Below, in pieces: positions 51,652-61,909 of a stretch of 64,000 nucleotides of DNA. Source of the stretch: Azospirillaceae bacterium (GTDB taxonomy: Bacteria; Pseudomonadota; Alphaproteobacteria; Azospirillales; Azospirillaceae); the NCBI GenBank assembly GCA_031291675.1, contig JARLIO010000071.1, positions 1-64,000 on the forward strand, written 5' to 3'. The notes below the pieces were generated by a model. That model had not been told where the DNA came from and ran no database searches. It was given only the letters and a program-made list of their open reading frames with translations. Each line of letters starts with the position of its first letter. Position 1 is the first letter of the stretch. The position numbers were made by a program, and so were the translations under genes.

Positions 51652-53099
51652 TGGCGTTGTGGTGCCGGCGGCGCGACATCCCAACACGGGGGTGGGGGAT
51701 CCCGGTCGGTGGGGGCGGCCATCGACTCGCTCCCGTGGCCATCGTCGGAGTCGCCGCGCTGCTGGGTTTGTGGTCCCTGGGCGCCGACGCTCAGACCTTC
51801 GAAGCGGCATTGGCGCAGGCCTACATGACCAATCCGGTCCTGGAGGCACAGCATGCCCAACTGCGCGCGACCGATGAACTGGTGCCCCAGGCCCGAGCGG
51901 GTTATCGACCGGTGATGACAGCATCGGGTAGTTACGGATTCGAATATTCCGACGGCTGGAAGCCCTCGATCGCCGGCGCACCACCGAGCACGACGCGGAC
52001 CGATCTGCGGCCCTCGACTTTCGCCCTGCAACTGACCCAGCCGATCTATCACGGCGGATCGATCGCCGCGAGCGTTGCCGGCGCGGAAAACAAGGTTCAG
52101 GCACAGCGGGCCAACGTAATGACGGCCGAGGAACAGGTGCTGCTGAACGCCGCGACAGCCTTCCTGGATGTCGTCCGCGATCAGTCGATTGTCGACCTGA
52201 CAACCAGCAATGAGCAGGTGGTGGCCCGCCAACTGGAGGCGACGGGCAGCGCGTTCCGTATCGGTTCGGTGACCCAGACCGACGTCAGCCAAGCCGAATC
52301 ACGCCGCGCCGGGGCGACCGCGACGCGGATTCAGGCCCAGGGCAATCTCACGATCAGCCGGGCGGCTTTTCAGCGCACCGTCGGAACGATTCCCGGTGAG
52401 CTCGCGGCGCCGCACCCCGCGTTGGTCCTGCCGGCCTCGTTGGCGGAAGCGATCCAGGCGGCTCAGGATGACAACCCCCAGGTCACGGCGGCACAATATA
52501 GCGAGGCGGCGTCGCGGAACGCGATCGATCAGGATTTGGGGAAATTGTTACCGCAAATCGATTTCACGGCGTCCGTCATCCGCAGCAATGATTACAAACT
52601 CCAGGGCGATCGGCTGAACAACGCGGTCGTCATGGCGCAGGTGACGTTTCCCCTTTACGATGCCGGCCTGGTGCCGTCGGAGGTCCGCCAGGACCGCGAA
52701 GCCACCGCGGAGGACCAGGTCCGGATCGACGACATCAAACGCCAGGTCGCCCGTTCCGCAACGTCGGCGTGGCAGGCCGTGGCGACCGCGCGGGCCAATA
52801 TCCAGTCCTACCACAGCAGCGTCGCCGCCGCGGCGATTGCGCTCGAGGGCGTCCGCCAGGAATTGCGCGTTCGCACCCGAACCACGCTCGATCTTCTCAA
52901 CGCACAGCAGGAATTGTTAAACGCCCAGGTCAATCTGGTCACTGCGGTTCATGACGAACTGGTAGCGCAGTTCCAGTTGTTGTATGCCACCGGGGCGCTC
53001 AGCGCGCGGCAGCTCAATTTGCCGGTTCCTTATTTTGATCCTGACGCGAATGAACGGAACGTTCGGGATCGATGGTGGGGGACGGCGAGCCTGCCGTGA
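51651..53099 (+). CDS. tolC: TolC-family outer-membrane efflux protein
   Basis: 482 aa. Signal peptide ending GADAQ (about residue 45), then two homologous halves of the TolC barrel/tunnel fold (FEAALAQAYMTNPVLEAQHAQLRA; LAEAIQAAQDDNPQVTAAQY), ending LRVRTRTTLDLLNAQQELLNAQ. ATG 51651 overlaps the rhodanese stop. Outer-membrane exit for type I secretion and RND or ABC pumps, possibly including YbhGFSR here. Confidence 0.92.
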   Translation: MALWCRRRDIPTRGWGIPVGGGGHRLAPVAIVGVAALLGLWSLGADAQTFEAALAQAYMTNPVLEAQHAQLRATDELVPQARAGYRPVMTASGSYGFEYSDGWKPSIAGAPPSTTRTDLRPSTFALQLTQPIYHGGSIAASVAGAENKVQAQRANVMTAEEQVLLNAATAFLDVVRDQSIVDLTTSNEQVVARQLEATGSAFRIGSVTQTDVSQAESRRAGATATRIQAQGNLTISRAAFQRTVGTIPGELAAPHPALVLPASLAEAIQAAQDDNPQVTAAQYSEAASRNAIDQDLGKLLPQIDFTASVIRSNDYKLQGDRLNNAVVMAQVTFPLYDAGLVPSEVRQDREATAEDQVRIDDIKRQVARSATSAWQAVATARANIQSYHSSVAAAAIALEGVRQELRVRTRTTLDLLNAQQELLNAQVNLVTAVHDELVAQFQLLYATGALSARQLNLPVPYFDPDANERNVRDRWWGTASLP

Positions 53100-53357
53100 T
53101 CGGACTCGATCATTTCGTTACGCTTGTGCTCAGGCCTTGATGTGCTGGCCCGTGCCAGTCCTGAAAGGCCGGAATGGGAAAGGGGCTCGCACCGGGCGTC
53201 TTTCCCAAAACCGAGATGCCGATCGCCGGTTCCAAACCGGCAGTTGGACCGCTGCTGCAGGGAGCAGCGGGATAATCCCGATGTTTTCAAAGTGGTAATC
53301 TGGTTGGATCTGCCCTAACCTCCCGACCTGGTACCATCGCCCGCGGGTTGCGCCACG

Positions 53358-54005
53358 ATGAGTGACACGAGATCACAGCAAGAACCGTCGATGGAAGAGA
53401 TCCTTGCCTCGATCAGGCGGATCATTTCCGAAGACAGCGAAGAGGCAAAACCCGCCGAGCCGCCGGCGCCGGAGGTGAAAGTGGCGCCTCCGCCACCCCC
53501 ACCACCGCCGCCCCCACCGCCTCCTCCACCACCGCCACCCCCGCGTCCGGCGCGGCGCGAGCCGGAACCCGAGCCGGAACCCGAGCCCGTCCAGGATGAC
53601 GTGCTTGAGTTGACGCAGATGGTTCAGGACGACGGTTCGGTCGTCAACCTCGACGAGGTTGTCGAAGACGAGCCGTGGGAACCACCGCCGCCACCGCCTC
53701 CACCCCCGCCGCCGCCGCCACCACCACCCCCGCCGCAATATCGGCCGTCGCCGTTTTATAACGAGGACGGGTTGGTTTCGGAGCCGGTGGTCGCCGCGGC
53801 AAGTGCGTCGCTTGCGCACCTGGCGACCTCGATCGGTGCCCAGGGCGTTCACATCTGGGCCGGTGGACCGACGCTGGAGCAGATTGTCCGCGAATTGCTG
53901 CGGCCGCTGCTGCAGGAGTGGCTCGATGACAACCTGCCGGAAATGGTTGAACAGATGGTGCGCCGCGAGATCGACCGGATGATCCGCCGCGCGCAGGGTA
54001 GCTGA
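53358..54005 (+). CDS. popZ: Polar organizing protein PopZ (DUF2497)
   Basis: 215 aa. N-terminal QEPSMEEILASIRRIISED, the PopZ/DUF2497 helix; C-terminal PTLEQIVRELLRPLLQEWLD…MVRREIDRMIRRA oligomerisation helices. The centre has two polyproline tracts (19 and 18 Pro in a row) separated by an acidic segment with EPEPEPEPEPV. In Caulobacter the Pro/Glu/Asp-rich middle sets the fluidity of the polar condensate that recruits ParB. Followed by a hairpin and valS. Confidence 0.9.
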   Translation: MSDTRSQQEPSMEEILASIRRIISEDSEEAKPAEPPAPEVKVAPPPPPPPPPPPPPPPPPPPRPARREPEPEPEPEPVQDDVLELTQMVQDDGSVVNLDEVVEDEPWEPPPPPPPPPPPPPPPPPPQYRPSPFYNEDGLVSEPVVAAASASLAHLATSIGAQGVHIWAGGPTLEQIVRELLRPLLQEWLDDNLPEMVEQMVRREIDRMIRRAQGS

Positions 54006-54049
54006 GGGGCGATCCGTCGGGCGGTGACACGTTGTTTCCCCAGGAAAAG

Positions 54050-54077
54050 CCCAGGACGGGCCGTGCCTCGTCCTGGG
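54050..54077 (+). terminator. Stem-loop after popZ
   Basis: Perfect 8-bp stem (CCCAGGAC/GTCCTGGG) with a 12-base loop 45 bases after the popZ stop. No U tract follows; a weak terminator or stabilising hairpin. Confidence 0.4.
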
Positions 54078-54220
54078 TGTAACTGTGGCATGACGTCATG
54101 GGCGTTGCTGACATCGCAGGAACGTGGCACCACCAGATCTGGTCACGAAAATGGGATGAACGAGCGGGGATCCGACCGGGGCGCGGCGCCGCTTGATGTT
54201 TGATGGGAAAGTCGATCGCA

Positions 54221-56887
54221 ATGTTGGAAAAGACGTACGGGCCGGCCGAAATCGAGGCCAAGCATTACCATCGTTGGGAAAGCACGGGCGCATTCGCCGC
54301 CGAACCCAACAGCAACCGGCGCCCGTACACGATCATGATGCCGCCACCGAATGTGACAGGCAGCCTGCATATGGGCCATGCCCTCACTTTCACGCTGCAA
54401 GACATATTGATTCGCTATCATCGGATGCGGGGCGACGACGCGCTGTGGCAACCAGGCACTGATCACGCCGGTATCGCAACCCAAATGGTTGTCGAGCGCC
54501 AACTTGAGAAGGCTGGTTTGACGCGTCACAGCCTGGGGCGCTCGGCATTCGTCGACCGGGTCTGGGACTGGAAGGCGGAATCCGGCGGCACCATCACCCG
54601 GCAATTGCGCCGCCTCGGCGCTTCACCTGATTGGGCCCGCGAACGGTTCACCATGGACGAGGGGCTGAGCCGCGCGGTCGCCAAGGTCTTTGTCCAATTG
54701 CATCGCCAGGGCTTGATTTATCGCGACAAGCGCCTGGTCAATTGGGATCCCAAATTGCACACCGCGATCTCCGACCTCGAGGTCGAATCGCGGGAAATCC
54801 ACGGCCATCTCTGGCATTTTCGCTACCCGTTGGCTGATCAGCCCGGTCGTTTCATCACGGTGGCAACGACGCGCCCGGAAACCATGCTGGGCGACACCGC
54901 AGTGGCCGTTCACCCCGATGATGAGCGCTATCGCGATCTGATCGGGCAGGATGTGTTGTTGCCGCTGGTCGGGCGACGGATCCCGATCGTGGGTGACGAC
55001 TATGCTGATCCGGCGACGGGCAGCGGCGCGGTGAAAATCACGCCGGCCCATGATTTCAATGATTTCGAGGTTGGCCGCCGTCATTCCCTGCCGATGATCA
55101 ACATCCTCGATCGCGACGCCCGGCTCAATGATGCCGTGCCCGAGCCCTATCGGGGCCTTGACCGTTTCGAGGCGCGCGCCCGGGTCGTGGCCGATCTCGA
55201 GGCGCTCGGTCTGGTCGAAAAGATCGAACCCCATCTCCACACGGTTCCCCACGGCGACCGCTCCGGGGTCGTGATCGAACCCTGGTTGACCGACCAATGG
55301 TATTGTGACGCCGCGACCCTGGCCGCGCCGGCCATCGAGGCGGTGGAGCAGGGGCGGACGAGCTTTGTGCCGCGCCAGTGGGAGAACACCTTCTTCGAGT
55401 GGATGCGCAACATCCAACCCTGGTGTATCAGCCGGCAGATCTGGTGGGGGCACCAGATCCCGGCGTGGTACGGCGCCGACGGCACGGTCTTTGTCGCGGA
55501 AACCGAAGCCGAGGCTTTGCTGGCCGCAACCGCCCATTACGGCGAGACGGTGACACTGACCCGTGACACCGACGTGCTCGACACCTGGTTCTCCTCGGCG
55601 CTGTGGCCGTTCTCGACCCTGGGCTGGCCGGACCAGACACCTGAGTTGGCCCGCTATTATCCAACCGACGTTCTGGTCACGGGATTCGACATCATCTTCT
55701 TCTGGGTCGCCCGGATGATGATGATGGGGCTGCATTTCATGGGGGAAGTGCCGTTCCGGACCGTTTATATCCACGCGCTGGTCCGTGACGAGCATGGCCA
55801 GAAAATGTCGAAGTCGAAGGGCAACATCATCGACCCGCTGGTCGTGATCGACAGCTATGGCTGCGACGCGCTGCGCTTTACCCTGGCGGCGATGGCGGCG
55901 CAGGGACGCGATATCAAGCTCGCCACCAGCCGGGTCGAGGGCTATCGCAATTTCGCGACCAAATTGTGGAATGCGGCGCGCTATTGCCAGATGAACGGCG
56001 CGGCGCCGCAACCCGGGTTCGACCCGGCGACGGCGCGCTTGACCGTCAATCGCTGGATCCATCATGCGGTGGCGCAAGCGGCGGAAAAAACCGCGGATGC
56101 CATCGAAAGCTACCGCTTCAACGATGCCGCCAGCGCGCTGTACCAGTTCGGCTGGGGGACGTTCTGCGACTGGTACCTTGAATTCACCAAACCGATTCTG
56201 GCTTCGGGAGACGACGCGGCCCAGGCCGAGACCCGGGCCATGACCGCCTGGGTCCTGGATCAGATCCTTCACCTGCTGCATCCGATCATGCCGTTCCTGA
56301 CCGAGGAGCTGTGGGAAGAGTTGGCTCCGTCGCGACCCGGTCCGTTGATCGGCGCCGCCTGGCCGTGCTTCCCGGCCGAATCGCTCGATGCCGCGGCGTC
56401 TGCCGAGATGGAGTGGGTGGTCCGGCTGATTTCGACCATCCGCACGGTCCGCTCCGAGGTCAACGTGCCCGCCGCGGCCCAGATTGCGGCGACCATCAAG
56501 GATGCCGCGCCTGAAACCCTGTTGCGCCTGGACCGTCATCGCGACCTGATTTTGCGTCTGGCGCGGCTCACCGCGCTGGCGCCGCAGCGCGTCGATGACG
56601 CGGGTGCGGCAAGAAACGCCGTGCAGGCCGTCGTTGATGAAGCCACGGTCAGCCTGCATGTCGGCAGTGTCGTCGATCTGGACCAGGAACGGGCGCGACT
56701 CGGCAAGGAAATCGAGAAGCTGATGAAAGAAGTGAGTAAAATTGATCAGAAATTGAGCAACACTCAATTTCTGGAAAAAGCGCGCCCGGACGTGATTGAC
56801 GAGCAGCGCGATCGGCGTCACGACGCCGTCGCCGCGGCCGAGCGGTTGCGCGCGGCTCTGTCGCGTCTCGAACACGCTAATAATTAA
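54221..56887 (+). CDS. valS: Valyl-tRNA synthetase
   Basis: 888 aa class I synthetase. HIGH motif as HMGH in [19 protein letters not shown] motif as [10 protein letters not shown]1 editing domain ([29 protein letters not shown] segment) and the C-terminal coiled coil (about 820-885). ATG 54221 gives the conserved [12 protein letters not shown]; earlier TTG and ATG starts add seven residues. Charges tRNA-Val and edits Thr. Confidence 0.96.
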   Translation: MLEKTYGPAEIEAKHYHRWESTGAFAAEPNSNRRPYTIMMPPPNVTGSLHMGHALTFTLQDILIRYHRMRGDDALWQPGTDHAGIATQMVVERQLEKAGLTRHSLGRSAFVDRVWDWKAESGGTITRQLRRLGASPDWARERFTMDEGLSRAVAKVFVQLHRQGLIYRDKRLVNWDPKLHTAISDLEVESREIHGHLWHFRYPLADQPGRFITVATTRPETMLGDTAVAVHPDDERYRDLIGQDVLLPLVGRRIPIVGDDYADPATGSGAVKITPAHDFNDFEVGRRHSLPMINILDRDARLNDAVPEPYRGLDRFEARARVVADLEALGLVEKIEPHLHTVPHGDRSGVVIEPWLTDQWYCDAATLAAPAIEAVEQGRTSFVPRQWENTFFEWMRNIQPWCISRQIWWGHQIPAWYGADGTVFVAETEAEALLAATAHYGETVTLTRDTDVLDTWFSSALWPFSTLGWPDQTPELARYYPTDVLVTGFDIIFFWVARMMMMGLHFMGEVPFRTVYIHALVRDEHGQKMSKSKGNIIDPLVVIDSYGCDALRFTLAAMAAQGRDIKLATSRVEGYRNFATKLWNAARYCQMNGAAPQPGFDPATARLTVNRWIHHAVAQAAEKTADAIESYRFNDAASALYQFGWGTFCDWYLEFTKPILASGDDAAQAETRAMTAWVLDQILHLLHPIMPFLTEELWEELAPSRPGPLIGAAWPCFPAESLDAAASAEMEWVVRLISTIRTVRSEVNVPAAAQIAATIKDAAPETLLRLDRHRDLILRLARLTALAPQRVDDAGAARNAVQAVVDEATVSLHVGSVVDLDQERARLGKEIEKLMKEVSKIDQKLSNTQFLEKARPDVIDEQRDRRHDAVAAAERLRAALSRLEHANN

Positions 56888-56941
56888 AGTGAAGCCCGTA
56901 AAAAATCCCTGATGACAAATTGATGCTGTTCTGTCAAAAGG

Positions 56942-56972
56942 CGGTCGGATCTCATAGATTCGACCGACTTTA
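56942..56972 (+). terminator. Terminator after valS
   Basis: 10-bp stem with one G-U pair (CGGTCGGATC / GATTCGACCG), a five-base loop and a downstream GACTTTAT. Located 54 bases after the valS stop. Confidence 0.55.
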
Positions 56973-57021
56973 TCGTGAGCGGGGCTGATCCTCACCCTGT
57001 CGCTCTGGAGCCTTTGCCGTC

Positions 57022-58584
57022 ATGGCACATTCTGGGTTCGTGCGTTCGCAGCAAACTGCCGAAGAAAGCATCACCGGCCGTCTCACTGGTGTTGTGTTCA
57101 TTCTATTGATGATCGCGGCGGCGACGCCGGTGTTGTTGGTGCAGGTACCACCACTCGGCGATTACATCAATCACCTATCACGAATGCACGCGCTCGCGGA
57201 TCTCGACAAGGATCCCCTGCTGGCGCGGTTCTATCAGGTTAAATGGCAGCTTGTGCCGAATCTGATGATGGACCTGGTCGTGCCCCCCCTGGTCCATATT
57301 TTCGATGTCTATCTTGCCGGACAGATGTTTGTCCTGTTGACGATGGCGATCATGGTGACGGGCGTTTTTGCCGTCAATTTCGCGATCCATCGACAGTTCT
57401 CACCATGGCCGCTGGTTTCTTTCGTTTTCATCTACAACAACATTCTTCTGTTCGGCTTTGTGAACTACCTGTTCGGGATCGGGCTGGCGTCCTGGGCGCT
57501 GGCGATCTGGATCCTGATCCGCGACCGCGGTCCGGAATGGCGGCTCGTGGTCTCGGCGCTGATGATCACGGCAATGTTTGTCTGCCATCTGTTTGCCGTG
57601 GGTCTCTACGGGCTTTGCCTGGTTTGTTTTGAGACCTGGCGGGAATTCCAGCGTACCGGAGCCCGACGCTATTCCCTGACCCGCGATATCATCGCCTTCG
57701 CGGCGCCCTTCCTGGTGCTGGTCCCGTTGATGCTTCTCAGCCCGACCATTGGTCTGGCGACCGACATTTCCTGGGATTTTTCTGAAAAGCTAGACGGTAT
57801 CTATTACCTGGTTCAGAACTATTCCGATTTCTTCGATCTGCTGCTGACGGCCATCATGGTTGCGCTGCTGATCTGGGCGGTCCGCCAGCGCCTGTTGTCA
57901 TTTCACCCGGTTGGCTGGATCCTGCTGCTGGCATCAGCCGTGCTGTATATGGCGATGCCGCGGGTTCTGTTCGGTTCCTGGGGCGCCGATCTGCGGCTCC
58001 CGGTCGCCTCGGCGTTTTTGCTGATGGGCTTTGTCCGCATCAACCTGCCGACCCGTGCCGTCGCCTACGGTTTTTTTGCCGTGATCGTCGGTCTCTCGGT
58101 GACCCGTGACGCCGCGGTGCAACTGACCTGGATGAACCTCGACAAGGGCTTGCGCGAGTTCCGCGACTCGGTATCCATGATCGAACCGGGCAGCACCGTC
58201 CTGGTCGCCGAGGCCGATCGGCCCGACGGCAATGATCAGATCAACAACGCGATCAGCCACGCCGCCAGCTTTGCCATGCTCGAGCGCTCCAGCTTCGTTT
58301 CAACCACTTTTGTGGTTCCGGGCAAGCAGGTCCTTGAGGTGAAGCCGGCGTTCGAGTCCATGGCAAACATCAAGGACGATCCGCCACCCGCCGTTGGTGA
58401 TCTTCTGGCGGCCGTCAACAACCCGCAGCCCGACAGCACGGATTACTGGGAACGTTGGCCAGAACGGTTTGACTATCTTTATGTGCTGTATAATGGGGGT
58501 GACTTCAATCCGGCACCGGACGATCTGCGCCTGATCTTTGCCGGCGAGAATTTCCAGCTGTTCGAGGTCCAGGCTCCCGACTGA
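57022..58584 (+). CDS. Polytopic membrane protein, GT-C-like
   Basis: 520 aa with about 10-12 hydrophobic helices. The first periplasmic loop contains GDYINHLSRMHALAD, an acidic/His motif like the D-x-H loops of lipid-linked glycosyltransferases. The C-terminal 120 residues form a soluble domain (VLVAEADRPDGNDQINNAISHAASFA…). It may transfer a sugar from a polyprenyl donor at the inner membrane. It is co-directional with the DUF218 gene 24 bases later. Specific role unknown. Confidence 0.6.
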   Translation: MAHSGFVRSQQTAEESITGRLTGVVFILLMIAAATPVLLVQVPPLGDYINHLSRMHALADLDKDPLLARFYQVKWQLVPNLMMDLVVPPLVHIFDVYLAGQMFVLLTMAIMVTGVFAVNFAIHRQFSPWPLVSFVFIYNNILLFGFVNYLFGIGLASWALAIWILIRDRGPEWRLVVSALMITAMFVCHLFAVGLYGLCLVCFETWREFQRTGARRYSLTRDIIAFAAPFLVLVPLMLLSPTIGLATDISWDFSEKLDGIYYLVQNYSDFFDLLLTAIMVALLIWAVRQRLLSFHPVGWILLLASAVLYMAMPRVLFGSWGADLRLPVASAFLLMGFVRINLPTRAVAYGFFAVIVGLSVTRDAAVQLTWMNLDKGLREFRDSVSMIEPGSTVLVAEADRPDGNDQINNAISHAASFAMLERSSFVSTTFVVPGKQVLEVKPAFESMANIKDDPPPAVGDLLAAVNNPQPDSTDYWERWPERFDYLYVLYNGGDFNPAPDDLRLIFAGENFQLFEVQAPD

Positions 58585-58608
58585 TCCGCGAATTCGACCA
58601 GGTGATGC

Positions 58609-59370
58609 GTGGTTTTTGTGATTTCCAAGGTGCTCTGGGACCTGGTGGCACCGGGGCACATTCTGGTCATCCTGCTGCTGGCCGGTTTGATTCTGCGCCG
58701 GCGCGTCCTGATCTGGACCGGAACCTTGGGCTTCACGGCGCTGGCGGTTCTGCCGATCGGGTCCTGGGCGATTGCGCCGCTCCAGGACCGGTTTCCACCG
58801 CAGGAGCCCGGTCATATTGATGGCATTCTGGTCCTGGGAGGGTCGGCCGACGAGTTGGCCAGCGCGGAGCGCGGCGAACCGGTGCTGACCGGCGAGGTCG
58901 GACGTCTCACCGAGGCGCTGGCCCTGGCGCGGCGACACCCGGAAGCCCGGCTGGTGTTCAGCGGCGGCAGCGGTCGGCTGGTCGACAGCGGCACCGCCGA
59001 GGCCCGGGTTGCCGCGCAGGTCTGGGCGCGGCTGGGTGTCGATCTCGGCACGGTCACGTTCGAGGATCACAGCCGCAACAGCTACGAAAACATGGTCATG
59101 ACGCGTGATCTGGTCCAACCGAAACCGGGCGCGGTCTGGGTGCTGGTGACCTCGGCGTTTCACATGCCGCGCGCGATGGGCATTGTGCGGCGGATCGGCT
59201 GGGATGTCGTTCCTCATGCCACGGATTATCGGACCGGCACAGCGTCGCTGCTCCCGGCGGTGGATTTGCGCAATCAACTGGTCCTGCTGTCATTGGCAAG
59301 CCGGGAATGGGCCGGCCTGATCGCTTATCGGCTGATGGATCGCACCGATGCGCTATGGCCGAAACCCTGA
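58609..59370 (+). CDS. DUF218/ElyC (YdcF)-family membrane protein
   Basis: 253 aa. Two N-terminal helices, then a DUF218 domain with DGILVLGGS, a central SGGSG and a late VTSAFHMPRAMGIVRR motif. This architecture is the ElyC/SanA-like group acting on envelope polymer and lipid-carrier metabolism. GTG start. Paired with the GT-C-like protein upstream. Confidence 0.85.
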   Translation: MVFVISKVLWDLVAPGHILVILLLAGLILRRRVLIWTGTLGFTALAVLPIGSWAIAPLQDRFPPQEPGHIDGILVLGGSADELASAERGEPVLTGEVGRLTEALALARRHPEARLVFSGGSGRLVDSGTAEARVAAQVWARLGVDLGTVTFEDHSRNSYENMVMTRDLVQPKPGAVWVLVTSAFHMPRAMGIVRRIGWDVVPHATDYRTGTASLLPAVDLRNQLVLLSLASREWAGLIAYRLMDRTDALWPKP

Positions 59371-59668
59371 GAGCGGCCGACCGTGGTTGACCCGCGGCGT
59401 GACAGGGAGTACTTGCCGCGGTGCGAAGCGCTGTGGCACAAGCTTCGCTGACAAATCGGGTGAGATCGGTTCTTGATGGCGCAGGCATCGGCTGTTTCAT
59501 GTATCCGCCGGATCATGCTGGCGGGATCCATGTCCCGGGTGCCCGGGATCCCAACGCCTTCCGGCTCCGTCACAATTTTCGGGTGCTTATCTCCCGGAAC
59601 CATTCCACCTATTTTGCAACGGCCGTTGGTCTTCTCGCGGATCAGATCGGCAACGAGGCTGATATACC
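59371..59668. other. 298-bp region before rlpA
   Basis: Contains a GGGATCC/GGATCCC stem around 59522-59551 and no convincing gene; the short frames have no recognisable family. Confidence 0.5.
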
Positions 59669-60631
59669 GTGAGTGATCGCCCCTTTTTCCGTGTCGTGCT
59701 GCGACGGGTCGTGACTGCGGGGGCGATCCTGACCATCGCGGCTTGCAGCTCGACCCCCTCGACGCCATCGGGTGGACACCGGGCCGCCCTGCCGGGTGGG
59801 GGCGTGTACAAAATCGGCAAGCCCTATCAGGTTGCAGGTATCTGGTATTACCCCAAGGTCGACTACGACTATGACGAGACCGGCATCGCATCGTGGTACG
59901 GGCCCGGTTTCCACGAAGACGCCACAGCCAATGGCGAGGTCTTCGATCAGAACAGCCTGACCGGTGCCCACAAGACGCTGCCGCTGCCGACACTGGTGCG
60001 CGTGACCAACCTCGATAACGGGCGTTCGATCGTGGTGCGGATCAACGACCGCGGCCCCTATGTTGCCAACCGGATCATCGACCTGTCGCGCCGCAGCGCG
60101 CAGTTGCTGGGGTTTGAACAGGCGGGGACGGCCAAGGTCCGCGTCACCGTTCTCCCGGACGAGAGCCGCGCGATTGTCGCCATGGCGATGTCAAGTCCGG
60201 CCGCGCAAGCGGCCAACCGCGCGGAATCCGGTCCCGCGCCACAGGCGGCACCGCGCGCCGCGGTCCAGGTCGAAGGCCTGCCGCCGCCGAAGGCAACGAC
60301 GCAACGGGATGCGGTTCAGATGCCGACCACCGTCCCCGGAGAGACCGTCGATGGCCGTTTCCTGCCGGCGCCGGTTGTCGTGCAACAGGCGGTCACCGGC
60401 CCCCACCAAATCTATGTCCAAGCCGGCGCCTTTACGGTCTATGATAATGCCAGTCGGATGCGCTCACGCCTGTCCCCCCTGGGGCGGGTCAACGTGCAAA
60501 CGGCGACGGTCGCCGGGACCCAGTACTATCGGGTTCGTCTGGGACCGATCAATACCGTGGAGCAGGCCGATAGCCTCTTGAACCAGGTCCTGGGCACCGG
60601 CGTTGATACGGCACGGATCATCGTCGATTGA
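59669..60631 (+). CDS. rlpA: RlpA-family septal lytic transglycosylase with SPOR domain
   Basis: 320 aa lipoprotein (lipobox LTIAAC, C26; GTG start). Double-psi beta barrel with ASWYGPGFHEDATANGEVFD and VRINDRGPY holding the catalytic His and Asp pair, a Pro/Ala-rich linker, then a C-terminal SPOR domain (IYVQAGAFTVYDNASRM…) that binds denuded septal glycan. It cleaves glycan strands at the division site. Next genes are dacA-like and tmk. Confidence 0.93.
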   Translation: MSDRPFFRVVLRRVVTAGAILTIAACSSTPSTPSGGHRAALPGGGVYKIGKPYQVAGIWYYPKVDYDYDETGIASWYGPGFHEDATANGEVFDQNSLTGAHKTLPLPTLVRVTNLDNGRSIVVRINDRGPYVANRIIDLSRRSAQLLGFEQAGTAKVRVTVLPDESRAIVAMAMSSPAAQAANRAESGPAPQAAPRAAVQVEGLPPPKATTQRDAVQMPTTVPGETVDGRFLPAPVVVQQAVTGPHQIYVQAGAFTVYDNASRMRSRLSPLGRVNVQTATVAGTQYYRVRLGPINTVEQADSLLNQVLGTGVDTARIIVD

Positions 60632-60733
60632 CGCGCACCGCCATAGTTTCGTCCCAACCGTGAGATAATCCCCTGTGCTCAGCGGCCCGTCGTCTATCGA
60701 CCGCAGCCCCAAGTCCAGATAGCGTGGAACCCG

Positions 60734-61909
60734 ATGAAGCCCCGCATTCCTGTCCATCTCCGCCCGATCGTTGCTGCCGCGGCAGTGCTCTGTCTCGTCC
60801 TTGTCGCGCTCAGTGTGGCAACCGCTTCATCCCGCGCGGCGACAATCGACACCCTGGCCAAGCAGGCCGTCCTGCTCGACATGACGTCCAACACGGTGCT
60901 GTTCGAGAAGAATGCCCGCGAACACATGCCGACCTCGTCCATGAGCAAGGTCATGACGATGTACATGGTGTTCGAACGGCTGCGCTCGGGCCGTCTCACC
61001 CTGGAGGACACGCTGCCGGTCAGCCAGCGTGCCTGGCGCACCCAGGGGTCCAAGATGTTCGTTGAGCTGAATGCCCGGATCAAGGTCGAAAACCTGGTCC
61101 GTGGCGTCATCGTTCAATCGGGCAACGACGCCGCCACCGTCCTTGCCGAGGGTCTTTCCGGGACCGAAGATGCCTTCGCCACCGAGATGACCAAGCGCGC
61201 CCAGGAACTCGGCATGCTCGACACCAATCTGGTCAATGCGAATGGGTGGCCCGACGATCGGCATTATTCGACGGCCTATGATCTGGCCCTGCTCGCCGAG
61301 CACATGATCCAGGATTTTCCTGAATATTATCACTATTATAGCGAGACCGAGTTCACCTATCACGGCATCAAGCAGGGCAACCGCAATCCGCTGCTCTATC
61401 GCGGTATGGGTGTTGACGGCCTGAAAACCGGACACACCGAGGCCGGGGGCTACGGTCTGATGGTCTCGGCGATGCGCAACGGCCGCCGCCTGATCCTGGT
61501 CGCTAACGGCATGCCCAGCATGCAGGCCCGCGCCGACGAGTCGGCCAAGCTGTTGGAATGGGGCTTCCGGGAGTTCGAATCCTATCCCTTGTTCAAGGCG
61601 GGGGAACCGATTGATCAGGCGCCGGTGTGGATGGGGGCCATGGACACCGTGCCCGTCGTCGTCGCCCATGACGTCCAGGTCACGATGAACCGCGACGAAC
61701 GCAAGGACCTCAAAGTGTCGCTGGTGCTCAACGCGCCGGTTCAGGCGCCGGTGGCCAAGGGCACGCCGATCGGCAAGCTGGTGATCAGCGCTCCCTCGAC
61801 CGGATTCGTCACCAAGGAGGTGCCGGTGATCGCTGGCGATGACATCGCCAAGACGGGCCGCCTCGGCCGGATCGCGGCGGCGGCCAAATACCTGGTTACG
61901 GGCCGCTGA
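60734..61909 (+). CDS. dacA: D-alanyl-D-alanine carboxypeptidase
   Basis: 391 aa. Signal peptide (VAAAAVLCLVLVALSVATASSRA), then the penicillin-binding motifs S69-M-S-K72, S129-G-N131 and K231-T-G233, and a C-terminal PBP5-type domain with an amphipathic anchor. Trims the terminal D-Ala of peptidoglycan in the periplasm. Immediately followed by tmk (adjacent stop/start). Confidence 0.94.
   Translation: MKPRIPVHLRPIVAAAAVLCLVLVALSVATASSRAATIDTLAKQAVLLDMTSNTVLFEKNAREHMPTSSMSKVMTMYMVFERLRSGRLTLEDTLPVSQRAWRTQGSKMFVELNARIKVENLVRGVIVQSGNDAATVLAEGLSGTEDAFATEMTKRAQELGMLDTNLVNANGWPDDRHYSTAYDLALLAEHMIQDFPEYYHYYSETEFTYHGIKQGNRNPLLYRGMGVDGLKTGHTEAGGYGLMVSAMRNGRRLILVANGMPSMQARADESAKLLEWGFREFESYPLFKAGEPIDQAPVWMGAMDTVPVVVAHDVQVTMNRDERKDLKVSLVLNAPVQAPVAKGTPIGKLVISAPSTGFVTKEVPVIAGDDIAKTGRLGRIAAAAKYLVTGR

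Noticed and set aside
54623..56995. 790-codon open frame opposite valS
   Set aside because: It is the antisense of a highly conserved synthetase in GC-rich DNA; the amino-acid make-up is Arg/His/Gln-heavy and no domain is recognisable.
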